NCBI GenBank assembly: GCA_026936325.1
Contig: JAPTHN010000183.1
Coordinates: 1 to 64,000 of the forward strand
Origin: Platynereis dumerilii
Lineage: Eukaryota > Annelida > Polychaeta > Phyllodocida > Nereididae
Direction: 5' to 3'
Length of the DNA: 64,000 nucleotides
The notes under the pieces were generated by a model. It was not told where the DNA came from. It searched no databases and saw only the letters and a list, made by a program, of their open reading frames with translations. The first letter of the stretch is position 1. Each line of letters begins with the position of its first letter. Below are positions 34,202 through 46,939 of this stretch, piece by piece. The position numbers were made by a program, and so were the translations under genes.

Positions 34202-36039
34202 TTATATAATAATGAATGGATTGGTCTCACTTGTTTCAGATCTTCTTTTTAACCATTTTTTGATTTGGAGCTTGAAAGCATCCTTCCTGTTACACAGTTT
34301 GATCTGATTGGGGATCTCGTTCCACAACTTAGACCCCTGATATGAAAAATTAGATTGGTCAATGCTGAGCGGTCTTGACAGGAAAAAACTCAGGGCAGCT
34401 CTTCTTGTACGGTGATGGTGTTCAATTCTACCAAATTTATCACATAAGTATTCAGGGGCCGTTTTATGATAGATGTTGAACATATGGCCCAACATTAATT
34501 GACATGCTCGGTCTCTGGTGTTAAGCATGTGAATTTGGTTAAGCTCATTTTGGCCAATGTGGCTTCTTGGACCAAAGTTAAGGATGAACCTTACTAGTTT
34601 GTTTTGAGCTACCTGGAGTTTTTTCAGTCTACCTTTTGTGAGACTCCAGAACCATGATGATACAGCATAATCGAAGTAGCACTGGACTAGTGCTGTTATG
34701 ATTGTTTTTCGAGACTTGAAATCAAGACAGTTTTGATGACGATAACAGAACTTGAGCCTCGCCGAACATTTAGATAAGATGTTTGAGACTATAGATTCAC
34801 ATGACAGGTTACTGTCAATTTTAAGACCTAGATATTTCACTGAGTCCGGAGCTTCAATGGTATGTGCACCAAGTTTGATTGAGAACTCTTTGGTTTGACA
34901 GTGTTTTCTTTTTGAGGAAAAGACAATTACTTCGGTTTTGCCCATGTGCATGGAGAGTCTATTATTACAAAGCCATTGGAAACATGTGCTTCCTTCTTGG
35001 CTTAACATGTTGGAAACTGTATTGATGTCTTTGTGGCTAACAATAAGAATGGTATCGTCAGCATAGAGGATTACTTTACATGAAACACATGCCGGAAGGT
35101 CATTACTATAAACTAGATAGCACCAACGGCCCAGAAGGCTGCCTTGGGGCACACCGCAAGTAATTGTTCTTTCGTCCGATTTGTATTCATTAACAGACAC
35201 ACACTGCTTACGTCCCTCCAGATAAGATTCGAACCATTCACTGTCAATTCCGGCTAATCGAATTTTTTCACATAACATTTCATGGTTGACACTGTCAAAC
35301 GCCTTTTGGACGTCTAACAGCATCATACCCACAAATTTACCTCGACTAATCTCAGATCTGATGTGGTCTTGTAAGTGGATTAAGCAGGTGTCAGTAGAGT
35401 AGTTCTTCTGAAAACCTGACTGTAGGGGATAAATGATTTTGTTAACTTTACAGTGGTTAACCACTTGTATATAAACTGCTCTCTCCATGATCTTAGAGAG
35501 TGAGGTTAGAATGCTTACAGGGCGGTAATTACCCACATCAAGTCTGCTGCCTTTTTTGTAGAGAGGTATAACTTTAGCAGATTTAGTACATTTACGTACA
35601 CACTTATTTCTGATGGAAAGATTTACCAGATGACATACAACATCGCATAATACATGTGCACCGTCTCGTAGGAATCTTGGGCTAATGTCATCTAGGCCAG
35701 TGCTTTTGTTTGGTTTAAAACTAAGAAGTTCTTTAAGTATGAAAGTGCTGTTAACTTCTTTTAGAGTGAACAGTCCTGGGGTGACCCCAAGATTTCTATA
35801 AAACGTTTTGCAGTAGTCAGAGAAAGCACTATAAATATCTGGAATGGTGGGTAGTTTGGATGTTAAATTGCTGCCCACATTGATGAAAAATTTGTTAATG
35901 TGCTCTCCTATTGACACTGGATCGTGACAGACAGTATCGTTGATGTTTAGAACAATTTGATTTTTGGCTTTGGGTTTTTGTTTGTAGCCAAGAAGTTTAA
36001 GACTATCCCAGATCTTTTTTGGATCGTCTTTGTTCTGGT
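34202..36039 (-). CDS. LINE ORF2 fragment: reverse transcriptase and C-terminus
   Basis: About 610 codons without a stop. Counting from the ATG at 36082 (the first 14 codons are MITE sequence), it reads DDPKKIWDSLK at 19-29, NYRPVSILTSLSKIMER at 185-201, MMLLDVQKAFDSVNH at 253-267 (first catalytic Asp), CGVPQGSLLG at 309-318 and the catalytic YADDT at 340-344. The block SVKYLGLKID and a C-terminal Trp/Pro tail (GSKLWNEIPNQI) follow. This is a typical CR1/Jockey-type RT; I cannot place the clade more closely. The open frame points to a fairly young copy, later disabled by the MITE at 36040. Confidence 0.85.
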
Positions 36040-36836
36040 CAGAGTCCGCGAAAAGTGCCGGTTTGCCGGTCAAAACCGGCAAAAATAGCGTGTGTCCGGC
36101 AAAAATAAAGTGGTTACCTACCCAAATGTCCGATGGATGAGTTGGGAGAGTGAATGAGCAGTGGTGAGTTCATGCAGCAATCAATGCAATTACTACAGGC
36201 CTTTGAAATCTCAGGTGCAATTGACAAACATCAGTGACACAAATTCATGTCAGAAGTGTCAATTGGATTGCAATTATTACTACAAAGGTCAATACCCCCA
36301 CCTTATTGCAATTTGCAACAATGAGCAATAGGCCAATAGCCATCTTCAGCTCAGTAAGTTTTTATCTGCAGATTATTAATTTGATGTTGCAATGATCCAG
36401 CTGGCCATTATACCAAGCGGATTATATGCATGTGTATCTCACCATAAATACAGTCTGGATCAATTTTAATGATGAACCTAAATGTCATTATTTACCTAAC
36501 CTGGTCAATGCTAGGATTTTGAAATCTTATAATTCCAGACTTAATTTCCCCCAGCAATGAGTTTACAAGCAGGCTCTATTAACATGGGAGCAGAAATATA
36601 GATCTATAGTAGGCCTACATGATGTCTCAATTCAATTGCTTCATAATTTATTAATTTATTAGAATTATGTTAAATTAAAATTCTCTACACTGGGGTATTC
36701 TGAAGCAGACGGCACGCTGTGAATCAATTCCAGTTGAACTTAATTTCGGGCAGACAAAATCTTATTCGGGCAGGTAAAATTCAGGTTCTACCTGCCCGAA
36801 TGTCCTGTACACCAAAAGCACTTTTCGCGGACTCTG
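36040..36836. mobile_element. hAT-type MITE inserted in the LINE, 8-bp target duplication
   Basis: CAGAGTCCGCGAAAAGTGC on the left mirrors GCACTTTTCGCGGACTCTG on the right. GTTCTGGT is present on both sides (36032-36039; 36837-36844). It interrupts LINE coding sequence, giving the order LINE first, then MITE. Near the left end short CCGGCAAAA/CCGGTTTTG units form a small palindrome. Confidence 0.93.
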
Positions 36837-36989
36837 GTTCTGGTCAATTTGACTTTTTATGTAATTTTGTTTGGCAGACTTGATTTCGCGTTGGACGGTA
36901 TTTCTTGTCCTGCAAAAGCTTGCGTAATCAGCTGCATCTTTAGATTGGTGAAAAATTTTAAGCTGTCTGTTTTATTATTTGAAAATCTG

Positions 36990-38112
36990 TTACAGATGAT
37001 TTCATATTTGTATACAACAGTGGTAGAAAATACATCATTTTTCTTGCAATTTTCATTGGTTGAGAGAAGGTATGACACCACTCTGTACTGAAAAGTGACA
37101 GTGTTTTAGATGTGTCACCATGTTTGGTGACCATGGCAATCTAATCCATTGATCTCCTCAATGGAACTTACTCTAGCTGTTTCAAGTGAGAGTTTCTGTT
37201 TTTGTTTCACACATTTTTTGGTACACACATTCTCAAAGTCCAATGCGACATCAAGGTTATTTTTTCAGAAAACAAACAAGCAAACACATATATGTTACAT
37301 TTTCTCAGAGGACATGACAATGGGTTACCAATTGCTGGGTTCCTGGTTTGATCCCCACTAATATTTTCTTACGAATGTTGGCCACATCACTGGATCATGC
37401 TCCTGTCCAGAGGGACCATTCAAAATTCATGACTGGGGGGGGTGGGAGTTCTGATGGAACTTTCGGTCAAAAGTAATACGCCCCTCACGGATATTTCATT
37501 CAACAATATTAAGCATGTTTGAAAAATATGTACCCCCCTTCAAACATGCATGAAAAATTAGTACGCTGTCGGGAATATATACTACTGCCCCAAGTCATAA
37601 GAAGCATGTTCAAAAAGGTGGTTCCCACTCTAGTAAAACCATAGAAACTACCCCCCCCCCTCAACCCAGTTGTTGAATGTAATTCTGGATAGTCCCTTAC
37701 TTTTATCAAATACAGCGCTTTTGGTCAAGGCATGATAATTTAGTGTCCAGAGATGGGAAGCCATTCAGAGTCGGCTTGAGACTGTTTTAATATCAACTGA
37801 AGCAGTCAACAGTCACACAGGAGTGAAAAATACAACAGTTCATGGGGAAATTAATAAGAGTTCATGTGGATTGCAGTTTGACACGTGTGAACAACTACCA
37901 CAATTCCCAGTTGCCCTTGGCAGCAGTTTATTGGTTGAAATTATGATATCATTTTTCAAGCCAACATCACTTGCTTGATGCAAACTGAAAAAAAGTGACA
38001 TGCTATATGCGGCTTTACAAATCACCTGGCAGGTTTTTCTGATGTCAGACCAAACATTTTGCAAAATTTGTTGTTATTTCATCAATGCCTACAAATATGA
38101 AGTCATCTGTAA
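36990..38112. mobile_element. TTACAGATGATTTCATATTTGTA-ended element, long copy
   Basis: The left end TTACAGATGATTTCATATTT and the right end AAATATGAAGTCATCTGTAA are inverted repeats and match the short foldback at 19467-19683. The 1.1-kb interior contains the diverged MITE at 37409-37700 and no coding frame of note. Confidence 0.8.
37409..37700. mobile_element. Diverged copy of the AAGGGACC MITE family
   Basis: AGAGGGACCATTCAAAATTCATGAC on the left and GTAATTCTGGATAGTCCCTTA on the right match the family at 31584-32001. G-run and C-run motifs lie inside. It is nested in the 36990-38112 element. Confidence 0.65.
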
Positions 38113-38870
38113 CAAGAAAAGTACCCTTAAAAAAGTGTACTGCATCGATCTTATCATTGCCCTCAGTGCATGTGGTGTGTAAAAAAAGTTTTATTTCTCT
38201 CTAAGTAGGACTTTCCATGAAAAACAGCCCAAAGAAAAAATGTCAAGCCCCATCCTCTTGTTTCATGAAAATCGTACACAACCAAGGATGTGTCGAAAAA
38301 ATATACTTATTTGCATTTAAATAAATTGTTAATCGCTTTATGCACATTGCCTATGTTTTTCAGTACTGTTTTATTAAGCCAGAGACATTTAGGTTTTGAT
38401 TTTGTAATGCATTGCTCAACTAAAGCACCAAGTCAGTTAAACTTCACACCTATTCGGAACTACTAATTAAGTGTGTGATGTCAGTTCTGAAAAAAAGAAA
38501 GATTTTTTGAATGTTCTGAAATTATATAGAAGAATTGTCTCATAATATAGATACACATAGGCAGATACATAGATTGATAAACAAACACCTCCCCCCCCCC
38601 CACAAAAAAACCGTGGATCTGCCACTGGTTTGTTGTGGTCACTGAAAATTAAATAGCAATCCTTACAACGTAATGCACCGAAAAACTATTTACGAACTTA
38701 ATATTGCAAACAGACTAGAATTGATAAGCACATTGGATTTGGAGTAGTTTACTTGATATATGCTGGTTTTTAAATTTTGAAAATCTGACTTTTATTAAGG
38801 TCTGTAGCCTAAATTTTGTATTGAGCCCCCTAAGGAAAAGTCCTAGCTTCGCCAATGCAAATACACACTT
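38113..38870. other. No gene seen
   Basis: AT-rich sequence with a C-run and a possible hAT-end fragment near 38588-38628. Confidence 0.4.
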
Positions 38871-38873
38871 TTT

Positions 38874-39000
38874 GATAAGATAAGATAAGATAAGATAAAA
38901 CTTTATTTCAAGTCGGTGATGACATAAAAACAGATAACACAAGCTATAAAGCTTTTAACCGACAATAAATGTTACATCCTTACAATGACGTTACACACGC
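38874..39000 (-). mobile_element. LINE 3'-end fragment with (TTATC)n tail
   Basis: GATAAGATAAGATAAGATAA joined to AACTTTATTTCAAGTCGGTGATG, read on the minus strand, is a 3' UTR followed by a pentanucleotide tail, the usual mark of a non-LTR insertion. I see no coding sequence; the right edge is uncertain. Confidence 0.55.
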
Positions 39001-39257
39001 TCAGGACTTCCCCAGTAGGTTATCCTTACCTTGATGAATCGAAACTGTTAAGAATACTTATATATAAGTTTTTTTAAAGGTTAAGACATCGAAACAAAAA
39101 AACATGATTTACTCTTATAAATCAGGAGACAGTCTGGTGCCTACATCTAAAAACGTGTCTGTGACCTCTGCTACCATGGTCTTTTGATTTGATTCCAGTT
39201 CGCAAGCAGATCAACTGTGTTTGTGCCCAATACCTCACTAATACAATGCAGCACTGT

Positions 39258-40180
39258 GCTCCCATCTCATCAATCAACCCTCAGAACTGGGCTTGAGGGG
39301 CTGCATTTACCAAATCTGTCTATCTATCTATCTATCTGTCTTAATGCAATTACATCAATGGCTTTCGATTAGAGAAAGCCTGTGATGTTTCCACTGGAGT
39401 TTATTCATGTTTGACAAACTTGTCATGACACCTTCCACTTTGGCAAAGTTGTAACACGTATCTGATAACCATGTGAAAATTAATGCTTTCTTTTGTTTTT
39501 GACACCTTCTGCCTCAGACGCCTCACTCCCTTGGAAGTTGTCAAATACAATAATCCTCCAAGTAAAATAGTCCAGTTATTCCTTGCATTTTATGCCTAGC
39601 CAAGGATGTACGCAACACTCCCAAAATTATACTATTGATTTAAGTAAACTGGCTTTCCGAAATTTGTATGTTTTCTTTGAAAAATTGAGAATAAAGATAT
39701 CTTATTTTGCTGAATCTCAGGCAGAGTAGGTCTTGAAAAAAATTGTTTTGGTTTCAAGCGCAATGGAGCATAATTGAAAGCAAAGAATGATAAGCTGTCA
39801 CTTGAGTGTAGTTGATCAACCAACAAAGTTTTAAATGAACCTATTGAAGTGACAACAATTAAAATAAACTCCTCTGTTCAAATCTATCTATCTATCTATC
39901 TATCCATCTATCCATTTATCTATTTATCTATTTATCTATTTATCTATTCACTATCTTCATGAGAAAAATCCCAACCGGATGCCATTCAGGTGAAACATTA
40001 AATTGGGGGCCCCTTGTATCAGTGTCTATGCTGGGCAAGTAAAACGTCCCTCACGTGGGGTATATGTGTAACATGTTGAAGACTCTCACTCTCTCTCTCC
40101 AATCTCATCAATCAACCCGCACGAGTGCCCAGAACTTGGCTTTGAGGGCTGCGCTTACTATATCAATATCTATATCTATC
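39258..40180 (+). repeat. Two copies of a SINE-like repeat with TATC tails, plus microsatellite
   Basis: TCTCATCAATCAACCC...CAGAACT.GGCTTGAGGG.CTGC.TTAC occurs at 39262-39312 and again at 40104-40165. Each copy is followed by TCTATCTATC-type repeats (39316-39340; 40165-40182). A separate (TCTA/TTTA)n microsatellite lies at 39882-39950. The pairing of a conserved block with a simple-repeat tail suggests a short retroposon. I see no tRNA-like A/B boxes. Confidence 0.5.
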
Positions 40181-40229
40181 TGATTCAATCTCTCAGCATT
40201 TTCATGTTCATATATATCTTTCTTCTTGC

Positions 40230-40370
40230 GGGGCACGCGATTCTCTGGGGGGCACCCACTATACTTATTGTATATTTTAGCCAGAGTTGGAAGTTCATAT
40301 GGGGGACACCTGGGGGGCACATGTGCCCCCTGTGCCCCCCCCCCCATACGGACGCCACTCATCCTAATTA
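40230..40370. repeat. G/C-run region with GGGGGCACATGTGCCCCC palindrome
   Basis: GGGGGGCAC units and a perfect GGGGGCACATGTGCCCCC palindrome, followed by a run of more than ten C and CATACGGACGCCACTC. Possibly the end of a MITE. Confidence 0.5.
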
Positions 40371-40419
40371 GCCTACCAAAAACATAAATACAGGACGTTA
40401 AGCCCCAATCATCCATGCA

Positions 40420-41225
40420 TCCATTTGGCCAAAAACTGCTATGAATTTAGATTTTTGGGGGCAATTTGGGATGTAGATTTATTTTTGGACAGAGCCCCCA
40501 AAATATATTGACTTCCTACGTCTAACACCTATGCTTCCTATTGTTTTAATTAGCCAACCTCAAGTGCACAAATGCAGGACACAAGCCCCAGTCACCATCT
40601 CTTTTCATCCTCTCTTTCTTGCTTTCTCACTCAGTCAGACCAAGACTCCAAGAGTATTATATTTTTTCTTTGTAATTCAGTAAAATTAATGTTGATGATA
40701 TCAAACTTCCATCTGGGCTTATTTAATAATTATTTATTTCTGAATAGTTTGATTGCTTTGTTGTGTACATCGAGCTGTGAAATATAAATTTTCATTGTAA
40801 TCCCTTTGTTGGATTCCAAAGTGTGAAGTCTGCTAGTTTGTGAACCAGTCATGGTTGATGAGCAATATGCACTCGTCAGATGACCACTTTTGAAGCAATC
40901 AAGCATGACTGTCTGTCGGACTATTTTCAGTCAAGGTTGTCAAAAACAAAAGAACTGCTCAAGCATGACACCACTTAAACTTGTCATCTGCAAAGTTGTC
41001 AAACATGAATAAACTCCACTGCAACAACCCAAGGGTATGCAAAATTAGCTGGAAATGTAATAAGCAGAAGGCTAATTTTTATGCTATTGCAGCAGAGGTT
41101 ATTTGAATCATTGAGAAACAGCTGGGATAAGGAAGAAAATGAATCAGATGTAAATGGCTTATCTGCATAAAATGCCCATTATGAGGTCATGAGCATCAAG
41201 GCTAGATCTTTTCAATTGTCACAAA
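40420..41225. other. No gene seen
   Basis: A segment near 40970-41025 (AAACTTGTCAT...TTGTCAAACATGAATAAACTCCA) is the inverse of 39398-39440, so a small inverted duplication spans this region. Nothing coding. Confidence 0.4.
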
Positions 41226-41229
41226 CGGA

Positions 41230-43130
41230 ATAGCTGTTGACTGGTTTTTCAGTAAAGGTTTTCTGCGTGTAGTCCTCATGACAAGTTGTCCTGAATTATG
41301 ACTCCAACCAGTTTAAAACTGCTCACTTGTTCTATTTCTGTGGCACCAAGGCTCAACTTCTCCATTCCATGCTGACTTTTTGCAAATGAGATACACATTA
41401 TCTTAGTCTTCAGTGCATTTAGTGCCATGTTGTTCCAAAATCACCACTGGATTGTGCAGTCCAAGAACATTGCATGGATGACTGACTCTCAGGTGTCAGT
41501 GTTTCAATCAGTGTTGTGTCATCAATAAACTTGATGTTGTGACATGGGGGTTGTAGGTCCTCAATCATTAGGACAAACAATAACAGCCTAGACAGGAGCC
41601 TTGTGGCCCTGACCAAGGTAAAAGACCCCAGTCGGAGTAATTGTTTCCCAATTTGACTCGTTGTCGTCTAGCAACCAATCGTATCCATTCTTTTGGTTTG
41701 TTGATTAAAATATTGTGGTCTATGTGGTCATACATGTATGCCTTTTTATATTTTAAAATTTCATTTAAATATAAACAACACCAATTTAAACTAAATCACG
41801 GTTAATCACCCCATGCATTGTGTTTGATTATCTTGATATTTTGCACCTCTGCTAATTGCAAACACATTGGTAGCTGTCTTAATAGAGATCTTAATGTGTG
41901 TCCTAAGGTTGTTGTAAGGAGTCAAAGGGATTTGTAAGGAAATTTTGGGTGCAGAGGACAGAGAGAGCAAAATAGGTAAACAAAGGACTTCTGACAGAAA
42001 CTTTTCTTACTTTATTTTGGGTGTATTGTATGAGCATTGTGAAGGAAGTCAATGAGAGCATGGTTGTAGCACTTTGTCAAGGCTCTACATGATATGATCC
42101 GTCATCTTCCAATCATAACACTGGAGGGTGATATATTTCACCAATTAGGATGCCGTGGCATTCTTCTTGGTCTCACAGTGACCCGCAATGATTATGCCAT
42201 CTGACTCTAATTCAGTCTATGTCCTTAAGTCTGGGAGGCTTTGTCGAAAAAATATGAGGACTCCCCCCACCATGATGTGAGCGATCTTTTCGGAATATAT
42301 TTTACCCAGTAGGCGTAACCAATTGATCGCAGACTGATTTGTCCAGGAAAGTCTTTGCTAGCACAACGATGCCAGCACTTGCCTCAAGGACAGCAGTATG
42401 CTAATCATCAATCTTGTTCAAGATACTTCTGACAGTGGACAGCATAATAGCAGGAAGGGTGTGCTTCCGGAGGACATATCTCAACCCAATGTTATTTGAA
42501 CTCAGCCTGCTTGGCTGCTTGTTCTCCGATGCCCTTCTGCTGGAGATCACAACTTTAATCTTTTGGTCAAAGTTGCGGCAAGTTTCTGCCCACATAGTGG
42601 CATTGTGTTGATGAGATGCTGGGGGGTGCAGGAGTTGTTGTAAACCAGGGACGATGCCTCACATCTTGCATAGCTAGGTCATAGATGGCCTGGAAACCAG
42701 ATAACCTTATCCGGTGGCAGTCATGAGCACCAGAGTATTCCGTGTAGTTCTGAGGCTGGGACTTCTCCATTGGTTTTGGGGGTTTGGGGGCTGGAATTTA
42801 AGACCACTGTCCCACATACCAACTTCTTTAGACAGCATGACTTTGTACTACGGCTCAGGCACACTGATACAAAAAGATGTGTAGTCATTTCCTTTGTGCA
42901 ATCTGCGACTCACTACATGCGGGATTGACATTTCCAACATAAATGTCCTTCTTCTCGGATGGGGTAGATGCAGCAATGACCCTTGATGCAACCTTGACCC
43001 TTGATGCAACCTTAACTTTGTGGGCATTGCAGTATTTCTTCTTCCCTTGGGACCTTTTCTGCTCTTATTCATTATCACTTGACTCGGATGAGTGAGAGTC
43101 GTCAGAAGTATCATCTGCACCATTACTCCG
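41230..43130 (-). mobile_element. Decayed non-LTR retrotransposon: endonuclease and RT remnants
   Basis: Minus-strand LINE relic. Around 42415-42600 it encodes NNIGLRYVLRKHTLPAIM and STVRSILNKIDD, the usual lead into the AP endonuclease. Around 42300-42400 TETFLDKSVCDQLV and RKDRSH.GGG continue that domain. RT blocks follow at about 41600-41760 (DHIDHNILINK, PKEWIRLVARRQRV, GPQGSCLG) and 41480-41580 (VMIEDLQPPCHNIKF, IDDTTLIETL, where IDD replaces YADD). The frame changes many times. A large part between endonuclease and RT, and the C-terminus, are missing, so this is an old copy. Confidence 0.7.
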
Positions 43131-43268
43131 GGAAAGGATCTCTTTCTCCACCAGGTCTATAACAGCATCCTCAGCTTGGTCTTCAGCTTTATTTCATGCA
43201 CCTTTACAAAATTGGGGAGAAATGGCATTAACAGCCCTCAAACGGTTTATCTCTGCAGCTGCTAGTCA

Positions 43269-43691
43269 CTATGAAAACTTGTTTCGCCACAGCTTCAGGG
43301 TTTTAAGTGTCAAAGTTCTCAGGCACGGGAGTTTCATTATTTGATTTTTGTTCAGTCGACTCTCATCAAAAATCTTCTCCAACTCATGACTTTGGTTTTT
43401 TGACACCATGAAGTTACCCATAGTTATAATGTTCTGACTTGCCATGTGTTTTAAAACTCTTCTGTTGATATGCTGCTTGTTACTTGGTTCAGGGACACTT
43501 TCTTGAATTTTATGACTAAGCGTTTTTCGTCTAAATTCCATGTACAATTTCTGACTTTCTTTACCAATATTGTCACTCATATTCTTTTGTGAATATTTCA
43601 TATCAACTTCAATGTTGCCAATGAAGCATTCGGCAAAAGCGGCATCCATGATGCAGTCCATCTGATCAAGTTGGTTTATTTGCACCGACAT
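43269..43691 (-). CDS. 140-codon open frame of unknown function
   Basis: I do not recognise it. The product is charged, has no evident membrane segment, and contains HELEKIFDESRLNKNQI and a Leu/Lys-rich C-terminus. It lies just upstream (in the minus-strand sense) of the LINE relic at 41230-43130 and could be a piece of that element's first open frame. Equally it could be chance. Confidence 0.25.
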   Translation of the reverse strand: MSVQINQLDQMDCIMDAAFAECFIGNIEVDMKYSQKNMSDNIGKESQKLYMEFRRKTLSHKIQESVPEPSNKQHINRRVLKHMASQNIITMGNFMVSKNQSHELEKIFDESRLNKNQIMKLPCLRTLTLKTLKLWRNKFS

Positions 43692-43699
43692 CTTTGTGT

Positions 43700-44517
43700 T
43701 GTGATATTTTGCTCTATATAGTTTGTATAGTTTGTATATCCATTAGGCTTGGGGATTTGCAAACAGCAACAAAAACCCGAACACTAAACAGTCAAAACAC
43801 TATTCTTAATTGTCCACAGGATACCTTGGAAACATTGAGGCATTAAATGTCTTTAAATCATGAATTATATCCAGGTTTTTTTGGAATACTTAATAACTGT
43901 ATTTTCGATGTATGTTACAATTGTACTCTGTGTAATTCAGCTGCGAGATATTTTTCAAGAGCAAATTCACATGTGTCCACCACTGGACCACTGGTGTTTT
44001 TCACAGCTCAAAAAAGAAGCCTTGGCTGTGCATCCATGTGATTGTATTGTTTTGATGTTAATAGATATTCCATATAATATGATACAAACAAAATTTGTTA
44101 AATATATCATTAAGTTAAATTTTGATATTCCGAATTCTCAAAAATGTAAATTCTAAAATTTCAAGTCAGAAATTCACCTTCGATAAGAGATGACGAAATG
44201 TTGTTATTAAATTTCCACTGAAATCTTGACCGCTGCCTATATCCCATATTTATGAGCAAGAGTGCATTTAGCAGGTGACATGGAGCCAATTCACGACTTT
44301 TTCAACGCTAAAGTTAAAAAACCACAGCTCTGTTTGCCAAGGAGGCAAAGCCATACCATCCATACGGGAAATAATGTTTCGTTCTTGCTCTTTCTTGTCA
44401 TTACTTCTGAGGAATAGCCCCTTCTTTTTTTGTGTGAATGTTTAGATATGGATTTTTCCTATATTTATGGAAATTTAGAAAGAAGGAGACACTACCAACT
44501 ATCTTAAACTAGCAAAA
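43700..44517. other. No gene seen
   Basis: AT-rich sequence with no supported feature. Confidence 0.4.
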
Positions 44518-44525
44518 GCTGTATG

Positions 44526-45752
44526 CAGTGTTGGAGTCGAGGCCAGGACATCCGAGACCGAGACCGAGGCATTGACCCTCCGAGACCGAGACCGAGGCAT
44601 GAGCATCCGAGACCGAGACCGAGGCTGGCTAAACATAAATTATGTTTAACTGCCAAGCTATTTTAGCGTGGTATTAATAAACATTTAGCCATCATATCGC
44701 ATACAATAAAGCTATAGCAGTGCAATTAAAGATTTCACTAAATGACTCAAGTAAAAAGACTGCACTGAAAACATTTTGCGGCAATCCTTACTTTTTCAAA
44801 GGCAAGATGCGTGGAATCTCACAGGGAATACTACTTTTTTTTTTTAACGAAAAATATTAATTTTGAGTGTCTGACAACCTCAATTATTTACCTCTAATCA
44901 AACATTGTGGACTGAGATAGTCTGTCCGCCAGAGATTTATTTCAAGACTGCTGCCAAAGTATAACTGTTTTAATCTTTTTCGCCATGACTGGTAAAAAAA
45001 TTGTGCAGTTTTTTTCTAAAATTTTGAGGCAGCTTGTCCATTTCATTACATACTTTCTTACTAATGCTGTAAAAATTATGTTTCTAGATATAGTATTTCA
45101 TACTGTGAGCTGTTCATTTCCAATTTATTAGGCAGAGGCATAATTATTTGTGTTACATGTATATTAAAGGTATTTGGAATATTTTTTGACGCATGGATGC
45201 ATGTTGGGAGATTCTGTCAAAAATGTTGTCCTATACTGTTTTGTCGAGTTGTGTAATATATCAGACACTCTGGCATGTAAAGTTAATGATCAGGTACAAA
45301 GGCATCTTGCATTAAATGTAAACAAATACTTTGAAACTTCCGTCATTATGCTAGAAATGTGCATGCAACAATGTTCAATGTCATAACACCTAAATTAGTG
45401 AAGGAAAATATAAAATATTTAATACCTTTGGAGATTCATAACTTCATTACCGGGTATGTATCGCAAAAAATGGCGCCGCCTTATAACATGCCACTTAGCC
45501 AAGAATAGATATTTAGTCTTTAAAGCAGGTCCCATAGATAAGGTAAACTGACTGGTAATAATTATACTAACTGACAGGAAAATTTAGTTTGACTGTTCTA
45601 ACAATTGTACTTTATTAATGTGGCTGGCCTCTGACATGCCTCGGGCAAATATCCGAGGCCAGAGGGTCCGAGGCCGAATCAAAGGCCAAGGATTGGCCAT
45701 CCGAGACCGAGGCCGAGGCCATCAAAACGTGGTCTCGAGGACTCCAACACTG
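44526..45752. mobile_element. Non-autonomous hAT element, perfect 8-bp duplication, CCGAGACCGAG repeats
   Basis: Starts CAGTGTTGGAGTCGAGG and ends CCTCGAGGACTCCAACACTG-like, with GCTGTATG on both sides (44518-44525; 45753-45760). Both ends carry several CCGAGACCGAGGC units: three at 44559-44625, and CCGAGGCCGA/CCGAGACCGAGG at 45635-45720. The 1.2-kb interior has no transposase. Two much shorter relatives are at 61366-61504 and 63768-63912. Confidence 0.93.
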
Positions 45753-45844
45753 GCTGTATGCACCTTAATGACAACTTACGAAAAGGATGAGAATGATTGG
45801 TGGATTTCCAAATGTGAGCTGCTAAAAGCAACCGATATAATATG

Positions 45845-46939
45845 ATGGAAGGTTGTTAATCAGGTCCCAGTAGCTAATATTACAGCTCCAGCTCAACCTC
45901 AGATTAGAGAGGACAAGAACTGTGACTTTGAAGACTCAGAAATTACCTCCACATTAGAGGTACATGTTAAAAGGTCACATGTTGACAATACCAATTCAAT
46001 GACACGTGGGCAACTATTGTCAAAGAGGAAATCAGTAACTTTATGGCCACAAATGGCACAACCACTGATCCCTTTGATTATAACTGTGACATCACTTTGG
46101 ATGAAGCCTAAAATGTCCTGCCAACGCCTGTGACCTGCTCCACCAAAAAGAGTTAAAATTAGGCAATTAGTCTTTCCCAGAAATGAGAAAAATGTGTCAA
46201 AAGGTCATATCACATTTTGATGTTTTGCAGCTGTTGGCACCACATTTTGGCAAAAAGTTATTTTCTTTGAATGATTAAGACCATTTTACCAGAAATTGAT
46301 CAATTTCAAATTATCAAAAGCAGGTTTCCTTCATGATTTCATTAGTTCTTTCATTGCAATGGCGGGTAATTCAAATGCCATTTTCTCAAAGTTGAGGACG
46401 AGTTGTGAAGGTGCGCAGTCGATGAATTATCGTCTCCGAAATTGCTGAAACTGGTTGAATCTTCCTCTCTGTCCTGGAAAATAATGGATCATCTATATTC
46501 AAAAGCCTGGTAAACCCTCATACATGAGAACCTTGGCCAATGTCTCCCTGTCACTGCCCATGGGCGCCATACATACTATGGCTCACCACGATTTTCGTGG
46601 CTGTATTGCAGTGCATGGCTGATAGTATATACATACAATACCATGTGGAAAATGCATATCACTCATTAAGCGCCGTGTGGGCAAACTTTATGAAAGAATT
46701 GTCTGTGAAAGGCTGGTTGATAGGTCCTCATGAGAGGGGACTTATTGGCTCAAATCATATTGGAGGAAGAAGAGAACTCAACCAAGCGCTCGTTGACCTA
46801 ACACTTTACATGCAGAGGTTGTTTTAAAACCAGGAATACACTGGATGTGTCATGGTAGACATTGGAGGCGCATATGATGTAGTTTGGAAAGAGGGGGTTA
46901 TTTACAAACTTATAACGCTTGCATTAAAAGGCAGATTAT
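45845..46939 (+). mobile_element. Jockey-like LINE fragment, decayed
   Basis: Plus-strand RT relic in several frames. Near 45990-46110 it reads NDTWATIVKEEISNFMA and DYNCDITLDEA. Near 46500 IQKPGKPS matches the RT entry block. Near 46690-46830 ERGLIGSNHIGGRRELNQAL and VDLTLYMQRLF match the GFR-GR...N-AL block, and at 46850-46885 VMVDIGGAYDVVW carries the first catalytic Asp. It ends abruptly at 46940, where another transposon begins. I could not find the rest of the RT beyond 49391. Confidence 0.6.

Larger units (their letters stand above)
33930..36989 (-). mobile_element. CR1/Jockey-group LINE, 5'-truncated, split by a hAT MITE
   Basis: A minus-strand non-LTR retrotransposon whose 3' tail is an (ATCA)n tract at 33930-33946. 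LINE sequence covers 33930-36039 and resumes at 36845-36989, where the reverse complement encodes AADYASFCRTRN and VQREIKSAKQNYIKSQ, the linker usual between endonuclease and RT. Endonuclease is absent. The copy stops where the 36990-38112 element begins, through truncation or because that element landed in it. Confidence 0.85.

Noticed and set aside
37325-37365. tRNA-derived SINE head (GGTTTGATCCCC as a B box)
   Set aside because: No A box at the right distance and no second copy in the window.
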